Positions 1 through 7,900 of a DNA stretch of 44,811 bases are shown in pieces. Below the pieces are notes generated by a model. That model was not told the DNA's origin. It did not search any database and saw nothing but the letters and a program-made list of their open reading frames with translations. This stretch comes from an uncultured bacterium. GTDB taxonomy: Bacteria > Verrucomicrobiota > Kiritimatiellia > RFP12 > CAIWXQ01. Made by a program: the position numbers and the translations under genes. Location: assembly GCA_903861045.1 (NCBI GenBank), contig CAIOST010000009.1, positions 1 through 44,811 on the forward strand, written 5' to 3'. How positions within the stretch are numbered: the stretch's first letter is position 1; each line of letters begins with the position of its first letter.

Positions 1-642
1 GAAAGCGCCGATTAAAATCGGCAGAGAGTAGAGAATGAAAGAGTCTCACGGTGAAGGTGTAGCGAACCGCACCGGCTCCGAGTCATGCCTCGACGACCCG
101 CGAGGGCGTGGGGAAGCGTTGACAGGGGAAAGCACAGGCGAGCTATGGAATTCCGAAATCACTACAATCCGGGAGCCGAGCCTGTGATACGGCGGCGAAG
201 GCGATGCGGACTATCGCGTATTGCAAGCGGTAGGTCGTCCCGGCGGAGTCAGAGAACTTGGCATGTGTGGACACTCACTGCGCGAGAATCGGGATACCTC
301 GGAACGAGGTCTGCATGGAAACATGGCAGACGCTACAGGGAAGGTTAATAGCCGTACGCCTGTGGATATGCTCGGACGAGGAGTCGGACGGCAACATAGT
401 ACCGAGGAAGTCAGCGAACAAGGGGAGGCGTGTCCCCGCGGAGTTGATGGAGGGAAGGGCGCCGGCCAAGAGGAACTCGAAGCAGGAAGCCGCGAACCGG
501 ATACAAGGCCGGGAATTCGCGTTGATCGGAATGCAACGAGTGCGTCAGGGGACGCTATACTCAAGGTAGGAGCCGTATGCGGTAGTGCCGCAAGTACGGA
601 TCTGTGCGGGGGGCACCCGGCGACGGGTGTCCCTACCGCGAC
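1..642 (+). mobile_element. Group II intron relic (5' end outside window); domain I-like sequence, truncated RT ORF start, domain V and VI
   Basis: Domain I-like 'GGTGAAGGTGTAGCGAACCGCACCGGCTCCGAGTCATGCC' and 'GGAATTCCGAAATCACTACAATCCGGGAGCCGAGCCTGTGATAC'; domain V-like hairpin GAGCCGTATGCGGTAGTGCCGCAAGTACGGATC at ~570-602, followed by domain VI-like CACCCGGCGACGGGTGTCCCTACCGCGAC. Boundaries approximate. Confidence 0.8.
258..569 (+). pseudogene. N-terminal remnant of group II intron reverse transcriptase/maturase
   Basis: Frame reads EESDGNIVPRKSANKGRRVPAELMEGRAPAKRNSKQEAANRIQGREFALIGMQRVRQ, resembling the N-terminus of LtrA-like RTs; no RT catalytic domain follows and domain V begins immediately downstream. 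Confidence 0.65.
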
Positions 643-905
643 TGTCAGTCGGCAAGATTTGGGCATGGCTGCTGGCCAGTTCGCGACCCGCAACTGGGCT
701 CGCGGCGTCACCAGCAGCTACGCCTACTCTCCATGCTGCGGCCCATGATCGGAATCAGCTACTCCGCTGGCACCCCTGCGGTTAGCTGCACCCTCGACCG
801 TCTCGGCCGCCAGAAGACCATTACCGACGCCACCGGCACCCAGACCTTTACCTACAACGACGCCCTCCAGCTCGCTTCAGAAACCGTCCCCGTGGCGGCG
901 GGCAC
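643..905 (+). pseudogene. RHS/YD-repeat protein fragment, frameshifted
   Basis: Frame 1 gives RNWARGVTSSYAYS; after a shift near 735-750 another frame gives IGISYSAGTPAVSCTLDRLGRQKTITDATGTQTFTYNDALQLASET, typical of RHS/YD repeats. Confidence 0.6.
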
Positions 906-1250
906 CCCGCACCCCCCCGTCGGACGGGATGCCGCCGGAGCGGAGCGTGCTACGGCAGGCGGAAGAGGACGAGCAAGAAGAACTGCGCGAGGTGCGGCCA
1001 GATAATCAGGGATGAATCCATTGCTCATGGCCGCACCGCGTGGCCAATCTGCGCAACCGTCCTCCGGGGGAGGGCACGGAAATGCTACGCCAGCTCCGCG
1101 CCTCCCAGACTCCAGCGTAGCGGGGGGTGAATTCAAACGATAGCAGCGATTCAAGGTTATGCGCCACACCTGGCTTAGTTTTCAGCAAACGTGTCGATGG
1201 ACATGAATTTGCTATCGGCTGTGTTAGGGGGCACGTGCAGGGCTAGCGCG

Positions 1251-1907
1251 TCAGGGTTGTCCGTGGCCGGTCAGGCGCGCGAGTTCGGCGTGGAACGAGG
1301 CGGAGGGGCAGTCGCGCAGTGCGAAGGGGCGGCCGTTCGGGTGCGGCAGTTCGATGGACAGGGCGTGTAGCATCAGGCGCGGAAATTGTTCCTGCACAGC
1401 ACGCTGGCCATAGCGCCGGTCGCCAACGATCGGATGGCCGAGGTGGTAGAGGTGCACGCGGATCTGGTGGCGGCGCCCGGTACGGGGGGCGGCTTCCACC
1501 AAGGTAACGTTGTCAAAGCGTTGCAACACGCGAAAGTCCGTGGTGCTGGGTTTGCCGGTCGGTGAGACCCCCATGCGGCCGGAGCCGAACTCCCGGATGG
1601 GCTGGTCAATCGTGCCGCACGCCGGCACGACGTTACCATGCACCAGCGCCAGATAGGTCTTGCGGACCCGGTGTTCGGAGAAGGCCGTGTTCAGGAAACG
1701 ATGACTATCGGCATGACAGGCGTAGAGGATGACGCCGCTGACATCCTTGTCGAGGCGGTGCACGGGGAGCAGGCGGCAACCGAGCTGGCGAATGAGCTGT
1801 TCCAGCAGGCAGTCCGGATCCTGCGCGTGTTCCGGTACGGCCGCCACGCCCTCGGGTTTGTTGACGGCGATCAGGCTGGTATCTTGATGGAGGATAGGGA
1901 ATGGCAT
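1251..1907 (-). CDS. RluA-family pseudouridine synthase
   Basis: MPFPILHQDTSLIAVNKPEGVAAVPE...HRLDKDVSGVILYA...GRRHQIRVHLYHLGHPIVGDRRYG; HRLDxxxSG motif conserved. Start placed at ATG 1905-1907. Confidence 0.9.
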   Translation of the reverse strand: MPFPILHQDTSLIAVNKPEGVAAVPEHAQDPDCLLEQLIRQLGCRLLPVHRLDKDVSGVILYACHADSHRFLNTAFSEHRVRKTYLALVHGNVVPACGTIDQPIREFGSGRMGVSPTGKPSTTDFRVLQRFDNVTLVEAAPRTGRRHQIRVHLYHLGHPIVGDRRYGQRAVQEQFPRLMLHALSIELPHPNGRPFALRDCPSASFHAELARLTGHGQP

Positions 1908-1956
1908 GGCGGAGGCGGTGTGACCTTTGCGCGGTGAGAGCGGTGGGGGGCGTTGC

Positions 1957-4900
1957 TTAGGGTGGTGGCAGCACGGCAGCGGGGATGACGCAGGTGGCGA
2001 GGAGGTGGTCTTCCAGCAAGGCGGTATGCACGGGCATGGCACGCCCTTGCAGCGGGCGGAAGACGTCCAGCCATTGTCCGGCGATTTCCAGTTCGAGGCG
2101 TCCGGTGCTCGCGTCCATGGTACGCACGTGGAGGTCGCTGGGGCTGTAGCGGATGCCGGTGCCCAGTGCTTTGGCGAGGGCTTCCTTGGCGCACCAGAAG
2201 CGCAGGAGGGTTGTGGGTCCTTCGCCGGACTGGGCGGCGAGTTCCTGTTCCTCCAACGTGAAGACGCTGCGCGAGAAATCATCGGTCATGTCACGGCCGA
2301 GGCGTTCGAGGTCAATGCCGATGCGGCCATTGACGGCGATAGCGGCGGCCACCAGGCCGCTGGTGTGGGCGATGGAGATATCCACGGACTCGCGGGTGCG
2401 ATCCTGCCAGGCGCCCAAGGCGTGCGGTTTGCCGGAGTCATCGCTCCAGATGGGGATGTCGGTGGCGGCCCAGTGTTGTTGGTGGCGTTCGAGCAGGTGG
2501 CGGCGGAGGGCTTCTTTGACGCAGGCGCGTCCGAGCAGCCATTCGATGCGGCGGGTGGCGACGCCGCGCATGGCGAGAAATTCATCGCGTTCGGCGTTGT
2601 TGAGCACGGCAAAGGCGACCCCCTTGAGCCAGAGCTCCTGCTGATTTTCGAAGAGTTTATGGGGGATTTTGGTGACCATGCTGCCGCGCACGGTCATGGC
2701 GAATTCTCCCAGCAGGGGGAGCGGCATCTCCTGGGTTAGAAACGCGTCCGATGGGCGGAGCAGCAGGTGGTGGATGGGCGGGGTGATGGGGCAGATCAGT
2801 TCCTCCCAGCCTGTGGCGGTCATCACGAGTCGTCCGCGGCCATCGGAGATCTGCAGGTCGGCTACGTAGGAGCGCGGGTTCTGTGCGGTGATGCGCAGGT
2901 AGGCGCGCAGGCGGGTCCCTTCCGGCAGGACGGTTGTGAGAAAGCGGATGCGCCGGGCGCGGAAAGGCAAGGTTAGGCTGCCGGCCCATTTTTCCGCGCT
3001 GTTCCAGAGGTTGGTGCCGGAAACGAGGCCATCCATGGTGAGTGGCCAGATCGAAAAGAAGGGGATGCGTGTGGCGCGCACGGCATCGGCACGCGACGGC
3101 ACGACGACTTCATAGTCCAGGCCATTATCGCCGTGTTGGAAGACATGGTTGGCTGATTGCAACATGCGTCCTTGGAAAAGCCGGTCCGGGTAGATATCGG
3201 AACGGGTCCAGTTGGCGGGGCGCGGATTGCAGAGGGGCGCCGGTTTGGCGGTTTCCGGGTCCGGTGGCGCGTGGGCCAGGATGATGGTGGCTTCGCCCAT
3301 GGGGATGGCAAACGAACTGCCGGGGACGGGGGTACGCAAGGTCACATGAATGGCGGTCTGGTTGGGATCAGGCAGGCGGGTGGCTTGAATCAGCAGGCGC
3401 ACTTCGCCGCGTTCGAGGGTGATGATGCGCTTGCCGCGCAGGTCATCCACCTGTATGACACGTTTATTTGGTGCGAGGCGGCGTGCGGCTTCGGACATGA
3501 TTTCGAGGCAGGTGACGGCGGAGAGGACGGGCAGGCCGCCGAGGCGCGGGTTTCCCAGGGAGACGCGATGGGCAGCCAGGGCGAAGTCGCGCAGGAACGG
3601 GTACTCTTCAATCGTGAAGGTCTTGACGATTTCGATGTTTTCGCCGGGTTTTTCGGCTAGGATTTCTGCTTCGGTCAGTAGCGGGAAATCGGCGCCAAAG
3701 TTATTGCATTGCACCGTGCTGGTGCTCGTGAGCGCCGGTGTGCCGGCCGCGGTGCTGGCGGCCAGGGGGGTGGTGGGGGCGAGTCCGCTGATTTCGGGCA
3801 GGGAGCCGTCGAGAATCACCGTGGTTTCGACAGCGCGGTGGCGACGATGGTGGGGGCTGGTGCGCAGGTCTAGCAGTTGGGAGGGGCGGTGACGGTGCAG
3901 GACGGTGGCGTCGAACGCGACGCCGTGTGCCGCCAGCACGGCCAGCGCTTGGTGAAGCTGGGTCAGGCCGGGGCGGTGGATGCGGTCCGTGGCCACGGCG
4001 GCATGCGGGCGTGTGCCGAGCACGTCGGTCACGCGCGTGGAGAGGTTGCCGCGCGGGCCGAGTTCCACAAAGATGCGGTAGCCGTCCTGATAGAGTTGCT
4101 CGATGGTAGCGCCGAAACGCACCGGTTCGGCCCATTGCCGGACGCAGACATCCAGCAGGTCGGCCGGGTTATCGGCATGTGGGCCGGCGCGCAGGCAGGA
4201 GTAGAGCGGGATTTGGGGAGGGTGGTGAAGCCAGTGGCTCAGGTAGGCACGCAGGGGTTCCAGGGCCGGCGCAAAGGCCGGCATATGGTAGTACCGCTGC
4301 ACGCCGAGGCGACCGACGCGGGCGCCGTTACGACGCAGGAGCGTGGCGATGGTGCCGGAGGCTTCTGCCGGTACCGCGGCGATCGTCTGGCGTGGACCGT
4401 TGAGCATGACCAGCGCGGTCTGGAGGCGCCACGGTTCGGGTACTTGTTCCTGCCAGCCAACCGGCGCATCCTCCACGGAAAGCAGGGCATACAGCGGGAT
4501 ATCTGGCCGGCCGGAGAGCTGTTGCGTGAGCTGATACCCTTCGCGCAGTAACTGGAGGCGCTGGGCGGTATCGAGGGCGCCGAAGGCCCCGGCAAACTCC
4601 AAGGCGAAAAATTCGCCACCGCTGTGCCCCATGGCGGCGTCCGCCCGGATACCGAAGGCCTCAAAGAGGCGAGCCAAGGCGCTGCTGGCGGCATGGGTGC
4701 ATTGGATGGCGCCCGCCATGTGGATGCCGACTTCGGCGCCGCCCTCGGTGCGGCCTTGCAAGGCCCCGGCGCCAAACAGCCATTCACTGGGAAGAAAACC
4801 ATCGGGGGCGCAGACCGCATCGGCTTCGTCGAAGGCCTCGCGGCAGAGATCAAAGCTCAGGCAGAGATCGCGCAACATATCCGGGTAGAGCGAGGTTTCG

Positions 4901-5247
4901 CCGGGGAAGAGGAAGACCATGCGGCCGGCGGGTCGCAAGCGCTGCCGGAAATAGAACATGCCGGCCTTGTCGCGGATGCGGTTGGCTTGTTCCCCTAGTT
5001 TGGCATGGGCGACCGCAAGGCGTGCACAGAGGTCTGCGACGTCGGTGGCGACGATGGCCAGCACGGCCGGCAGCCCCCGGGCGCGGTGGGCGAGCGTGAA
5101 GGCCACGTCGCGCAGCGTTAGGCCAGGCGTATGTTCGAGTGTATATCGAAGGGTGTGCACCTCATGGGCCAAGGCGTCATCGGATGCTGCGCCAATGAGG
5201 CACAGCTCGTTTTCGAACAGGGAATGGAGGTGTCGGCGGGGGTTCAT
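1957..5247 (-). CDS. PKS-like multidomain protein: acyltransferase (AT) - double-hotdog dehydratase-like - 4'-phosphopantetheinyl transferase
   Basis: AT: VFLFPGETSLYPDM...AAMGHSGGEFFALE; DH-like: PFLRDFALAAHRV...LPVLSAVTCLEIMSEAARRL and RLFQGRMLQ; PPTase: IGIDLERL...FWCAKEALAKALGTG. No ACP DSL motif or KR nucleotide-binding motif found. Confidence 0.85.
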   Translation of the reverse strand: MNPRRHLHSLFENELCLIGAASDDALAHEVHTLRYTLEHTPGLTLRDVAFTLAHRARGLPAVLAIVATDVADLCARLAVAHAKLGEQANRIRDKAGMFYFRQRLRPAGRMVFLFPGETSLYPDMLRDLCLSFDLCREAFDEADAVCAPDGFLPSEWLFGAGALQGRTEGGAEVGIHMAGAIQCTHAASSALARLFEAFGIRADAAMGHSGGEFFALEFAGAFGALDTAQRLQLLREGYQLTQQLSGRPDIPLYALLSVEDAPVGWQEQVPEPWRLQTALVMLNGPRQTIAAVPAEASGTIATLLRRNGARVGRLGVQRYYHMPAFAPALEPLRAYLSHWLHHPPQIPLYSCLRAGPHADNPADLLDVCVRQWAEPVRFGATIEQLYQDGYRIFVELGPRGNLSTRVTDVLGTRPHAAVATDRIHRPGLTQLHQALAVLAAHGVAFDATVLHRHRPSQLLDLRTSPHHRRHRAVETTVILDGSLPEISGLAPTTPLAASTAAGTPALTSTSTVQCNNFGADFPLLTEAEILAEKPGENIEIVKTFTIEEYPFLRDFALAAHRVSLGNPRLGGLPVLSAVTCLEIMSEAARRLAPNKRVIQVDDLRGKRIITLERGEVRLLIQATRLPDPNQTAIHVTLRTPVPGSSFAIPMGEATIILAHAPPDPETAKPAPLCNPRPANWTRSDIYPDRLFQGRMLQSANHVFQHGDNGLDYEVVVPSRADAVRATRIPFFSIWPLTMDGLVSGTNLWNSAEKWAGSLTLPFRARRIRFLTTVLPEGTRLRAYLRITAQNPRSYVADLQISDGRGRLVMTATGWEELICPITPPIHHLLLRPSDAFLTQEMPLPLLGEFAMTVRGSMVTKIPHKLFENQQELWLKGVAFAVLNNAERDEFLAMRGVATRRIEWLLGRACVKEALRRHLLERHQQHWAATDIPIWSDDSGKPHALGAWQDRTRESVDISIAHTSGLVAAAIAVNGRIGIDLERLGRDMTDDFSRSVFTLEEQELAAQSGEGPTTLLRFWCAKEALAKALGTGIRYSPSDLHVRTMDASTGRLELEIAGQWLDVFRPLQGRAMPVHTALLEDHLLATCVIPAAVLPPP

Positions 5248-6692
5248 GGCTGGTGGGTGTGTTCCTCCAGGACGGCATGCCCCATCGTACAGGTCGTATC
5301 AAAGGCGGTCACGGCGGCGCGCCGAGGGGCATGGTTGCGGCCTTGAATCCAGGGACGTGGCGCGGAGGCGCCGTGGAAAGGCGAGGCGGCTTGCGTCAAG
5401 CGCGAGTGCAGGCGGTTGCGCAGGCTCGACAAGGGGGGGAGCAAGCGGTGGTGCAGGGCGAGCGCGGCTTTGATGATGCCGGCGAGACCGGCGGCGGCAT
5501 AGCTGTGGCCGATGTGGGCCTTGCAGGCACCCAGCAGGATGCGCGGGGATTTTTTGACATACTCGGGGAAGACGCGGCGCATGGCCTGAATTTCCATCAG
5601 GTCTTCTTGCGGAATGGCGCTCCCGTGCGTCTCCAGAAAGCCGATGGTGGCTGGTTCTGCGCCGGCTTGCTGGTAGGCTTGCTGCATGGCGGCGGTCAGC
5701 GCATGTGTATCGGGGCGGCCGTCGCGCGTGGGGGTGTCGCTGGCAGCCAGCGCGATGCCTTTGAGCAGGGCGAAGATGGTGTTGCCGTCGCGTTCGGCCG
5801 CGCGTCGGCGTTTGAGCACCAGGAAGCCGCCGCCTTCGCCGGGGAGCGTGCCGTCGGCCTCGCGCCCCAACGGGGTGGGGTAGTCATGCGTGGTGAAAGG
5901 TAGCAGGCAGTTCATTCCCATGAGTGACTGCAGGCTGGTGCAGTTCTGCACGGCGCCTGCCAGCATGATATCGCAGCGTCCCAGCAGCAGTTCGTCCATG
6001 GCGATGCGCAGGGCTTGCAGGGAGGAAGCGGCACCGGCATCCACGGCGCAAACCATGCCGGAGATTCGCAAGGTGGCCGCGCACTGGCCGGCCAGGGCGT
6101 GGCCAAAGGCCGTACGGAGCGCGGCCGGACGCACAGGGGGGAGCGACTCTTTCAGGGATTGGCGGATTTCATTGAGTTGGGTTTCGGCCGCCCCGGGAAA
6201 GAGTCGATGAAGCAGGGTGATGGTCTGGTCCATGATCAGCCCGTGTTGGAGCCAGTTGGCGGTAGCGACATTGAGTGGCGAGGCGTAGCCCAGCACCAGT
6301 CCGGTGCGGCCGGCGGGTAGCGCGGATGGGGTAATGCCGGCCTGGCGCAGTGCGGTCGTGGCGAGGTGCAGGGCGAGGAACTGATCGGGGTTGGCGCCGG
6401 CTAAGGCGTCGGGGGTCAGGCCGAAGGCGCCGGGCACGAAGGTATTGAGATCGCGCAGATAGCCGCCGCGTTGCGTGTGTAACCGGTCAAAGAGGGGGGA
6501 GGTGGGGTCGAGGATGCGCGACGCCAGTGGATTCGGGTGATCGCTGATGGCGCAACGACCCGTTACCAGGTTGCTCCAGAAGGCGGCCGTATCGGCGGCG
6601 CCGGCAAAACGGCAGGAAAGGCCTACGATGGCGACGTCATCTGGTTCGGCGGTGGTGTTGGTTGGCTGGGGGTGCAACGTGCTGTGCCTCAA
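5244..6692 (-). CDS. Beta-ketoacyl synthase-like protein with substituted active-site Cys
   Basis: DDVAIVGLSCRFAGA...VDAGAASSLQALRIA...PGEGGGFLVLKRR...ETHGSAIPQEDLMEIQ...GACKAHIGHSYAAAGLAGIIKAAL. TTG start overlaps panB stop (TTGA); stop overlaps next ATG (ATGA). Confidence 0.88.
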   Translation of the reverse strand: MRHSTLHPQPTNTTAEPDDVAIVGLSCRFAGAADTAAFWSNLVTGRCAISDHPNPLASRILDPTSPLFDRLHTQRGGYLRDLNTFVPGAFGLTPDALAGANPDQFLALHLATTALRQAGITPSALPAGRTGLVLGYASPLNVATANWLQHGLIMDQTITLLHRLFPGAAETQLNEIRQSLKESLPPVRPAALRTAFGHALAGQCAATLRISGMVCAVDAGAASSLQALRIAMDELLLGRCDIMLAGAVQNCTSLQSLMGMNCLLPFTTHDYPTPLGREADGTLPGEGGGFLVLKRRRAAERDGNTIFALLKGIALAASDTPTRDGRPDTHALTAAMQQAYQQAGAEPATIGFLETHGSAIPQEDLMEIQAMRRVFPEYVKKSPRILLGACKAHIGHSYAAAGLAGIIKAALALHHRLLPPLSSLRNRLHSRLTQAASPFHGASAPRPWIQGRNHAPRRAAVTAFDTTCTMGHAVLEEHTHQP

Positions 6693-7540
6693 ACGGGGGG
6701 GGGGGCGAGTGGGTTATGCAAGGCATCCGGGCTTTCAGGCAGGGGATCATAGCTGTGTTCTGGTGCTGGAAACGTGCCGTTGGCCACGTCGCGGGCATAG
6801 GCGGCAAAGGCGTCACGCATCTGGGGTGCCAACTGGGCATACGCTTTGACAAACTTGGGTTGGAACTGTTCATTCAGCCCGAGCATGTCGTGGGAGACGA
6901 GTACTTGGCCGTCGCACCCGGGTCCGGCGCCAATGCCAATGGTCGGCGTGGTGGTGGCGGCGGTGATCTCGGCGGCGAGTGGCGCGGGGATACATTCGAG
7001 TACCAGTGCGAAAATGCCGGCCTCGTTCAAGACGCGTGCGTCGGTGCGGAGCTGGTCGGCGGCGGGTGCGGTGCGCCCCTGCAGTTTGTATCCGCCCAGT
7101 TCCCGAATGGATTGCGGGGTTAACCCGATATGCCCGACCACTGGAATGCCGTTGGCCGTCAGCGCGCGCACGAGGTCTGCGCGGAACGCACCGCCCTCGA
7201 TTTTGACCGCATCCGCGCCGGCTTCCTTGAGCAAGCGCCCTGCATTGACGATGCCGACCTCAAGGGATGGCTGGTAGGAAAGAAAAGGCATGTCGGCAAT
7301 GACGAGTGCGTTTTTCACGCCGCGGACGACGGCGGCCGTGTGGTGGAGCATTTGCTCCATGGTCACCGGGAGGGTGCTTTCATACCCTAGCACGGTCATG
7401 CCCAGGGAGTCGCCCACCAGGATCAACGGGATGCCGGCCTCGTCCATCATGCGGGCCGTCGAGCAGTCGTAGGCCGTCAGGCAGGCAAGTTTCTGCTTCC
7501 CTTTGGCTTGGCGGATGCGGGTAACAGTCCACGTCTTCAT
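6689..7540 (-). CDS. panB: 3-methyl-2-oxobutanoate hydroxymethyltransferase
   Basis: KLACLTAYDCSTARMMDEAGIPLILVGDSLGMTVLGYESTLPVTMEQMLHHTAAVVRG...VKIEGG...VVGHIGLTPQSIRELGGYKLQGR. Confidence 0.95.
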   Translation of the reverse strand: MKTWTVTRIRQAKGKQKLACLTAYDCSTARMMDEAGIPLILVGDSLGMTVLGYESTLPVTMEQMLHHTAAVVRGVKNALVIADMPFLSYQPSLEVGIVNAGRLLKEAGADAVKIEGGAFRADLVRALTANGIPVVGHIGLTPQSIRELGGYKLQGRTAPAADQLRTDARVLNEAGIFALVLECIPAPLAAEITAATTTPTIGIGAGPGCDGQVLVSHDMLGLNEQFQPKFVKAYAQLAPQMRDAFAAYARDVANGTFPAPEHSYDPLPESPDALHNPLAPPPV

Positions 7541-7548
7541 GCGCGGGA

Positions 7549-7554
7549 ATCATA
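7549..7554 (-). promoter_or_regulatory. Candidate extended -10 element (TGCTATGAT) upstream of panB
   Basis: Minus strand reads TGTGCTATGATTCCCGCGCATG; TATGAT at 7554-7549 preceded by TGC; 8 nt between -10 and ATG. No convincing -35. Confidence 0.3.
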
Positions 7555-7672
7555 GCACAATGTTGCGCGTTGGGTAGGGGGAGAATGCGATTCAGTTTAG
7601 GCTTTATCCGGCAGAGGGGATGCGATACCTTTTTCCTGTTGGTTGGTTCGTTGGCAGGAAAGGACGGCGTAG

Positions 7673-7873
7673 ATGGCGATCACAATACAGGCTGGCAGTA
7701 GTAAGCCCGGCGCGGCGATTTCGGAACGGCATCGCAATCCGGCGGAGATCGTGGCGGTCGCGCCCAAGGCGAATTATACGGTGGCGGGCATTTGTGCCAT
7801 CGTGGCGGCCTTGATTTTCAGCGTGATGCTGGCGATTTTGTACATGGATTGGACGGCGCTCTCCCCGGCCTAG
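7673..7873 (+). CDS. Small hypothetical single-TM protein
   Basis: 66 aa with one hydrophobic segment VAGICAIVAALIFSVMLAILYM; directly upstream of the rhomboid gene. Confidence 0.5.
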   Translation: MAITIQAGSSKPGAAISERHRNPAEIVAVAPKANYTVAGICAIVAALIFSVMLAILYMDWTALSPA

Positions 7874-7900
7874 GCGAGGGCGCGGGGTGCTGGCGATGCT

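Noticed and set aside
1927-2739. 270-aa Gly/Ala-rich plus-strand ORF
   Set aside because: Overlaps the PPTase end of the AT-DH-PPTase gene on the opposite strand; low-complexity composition.
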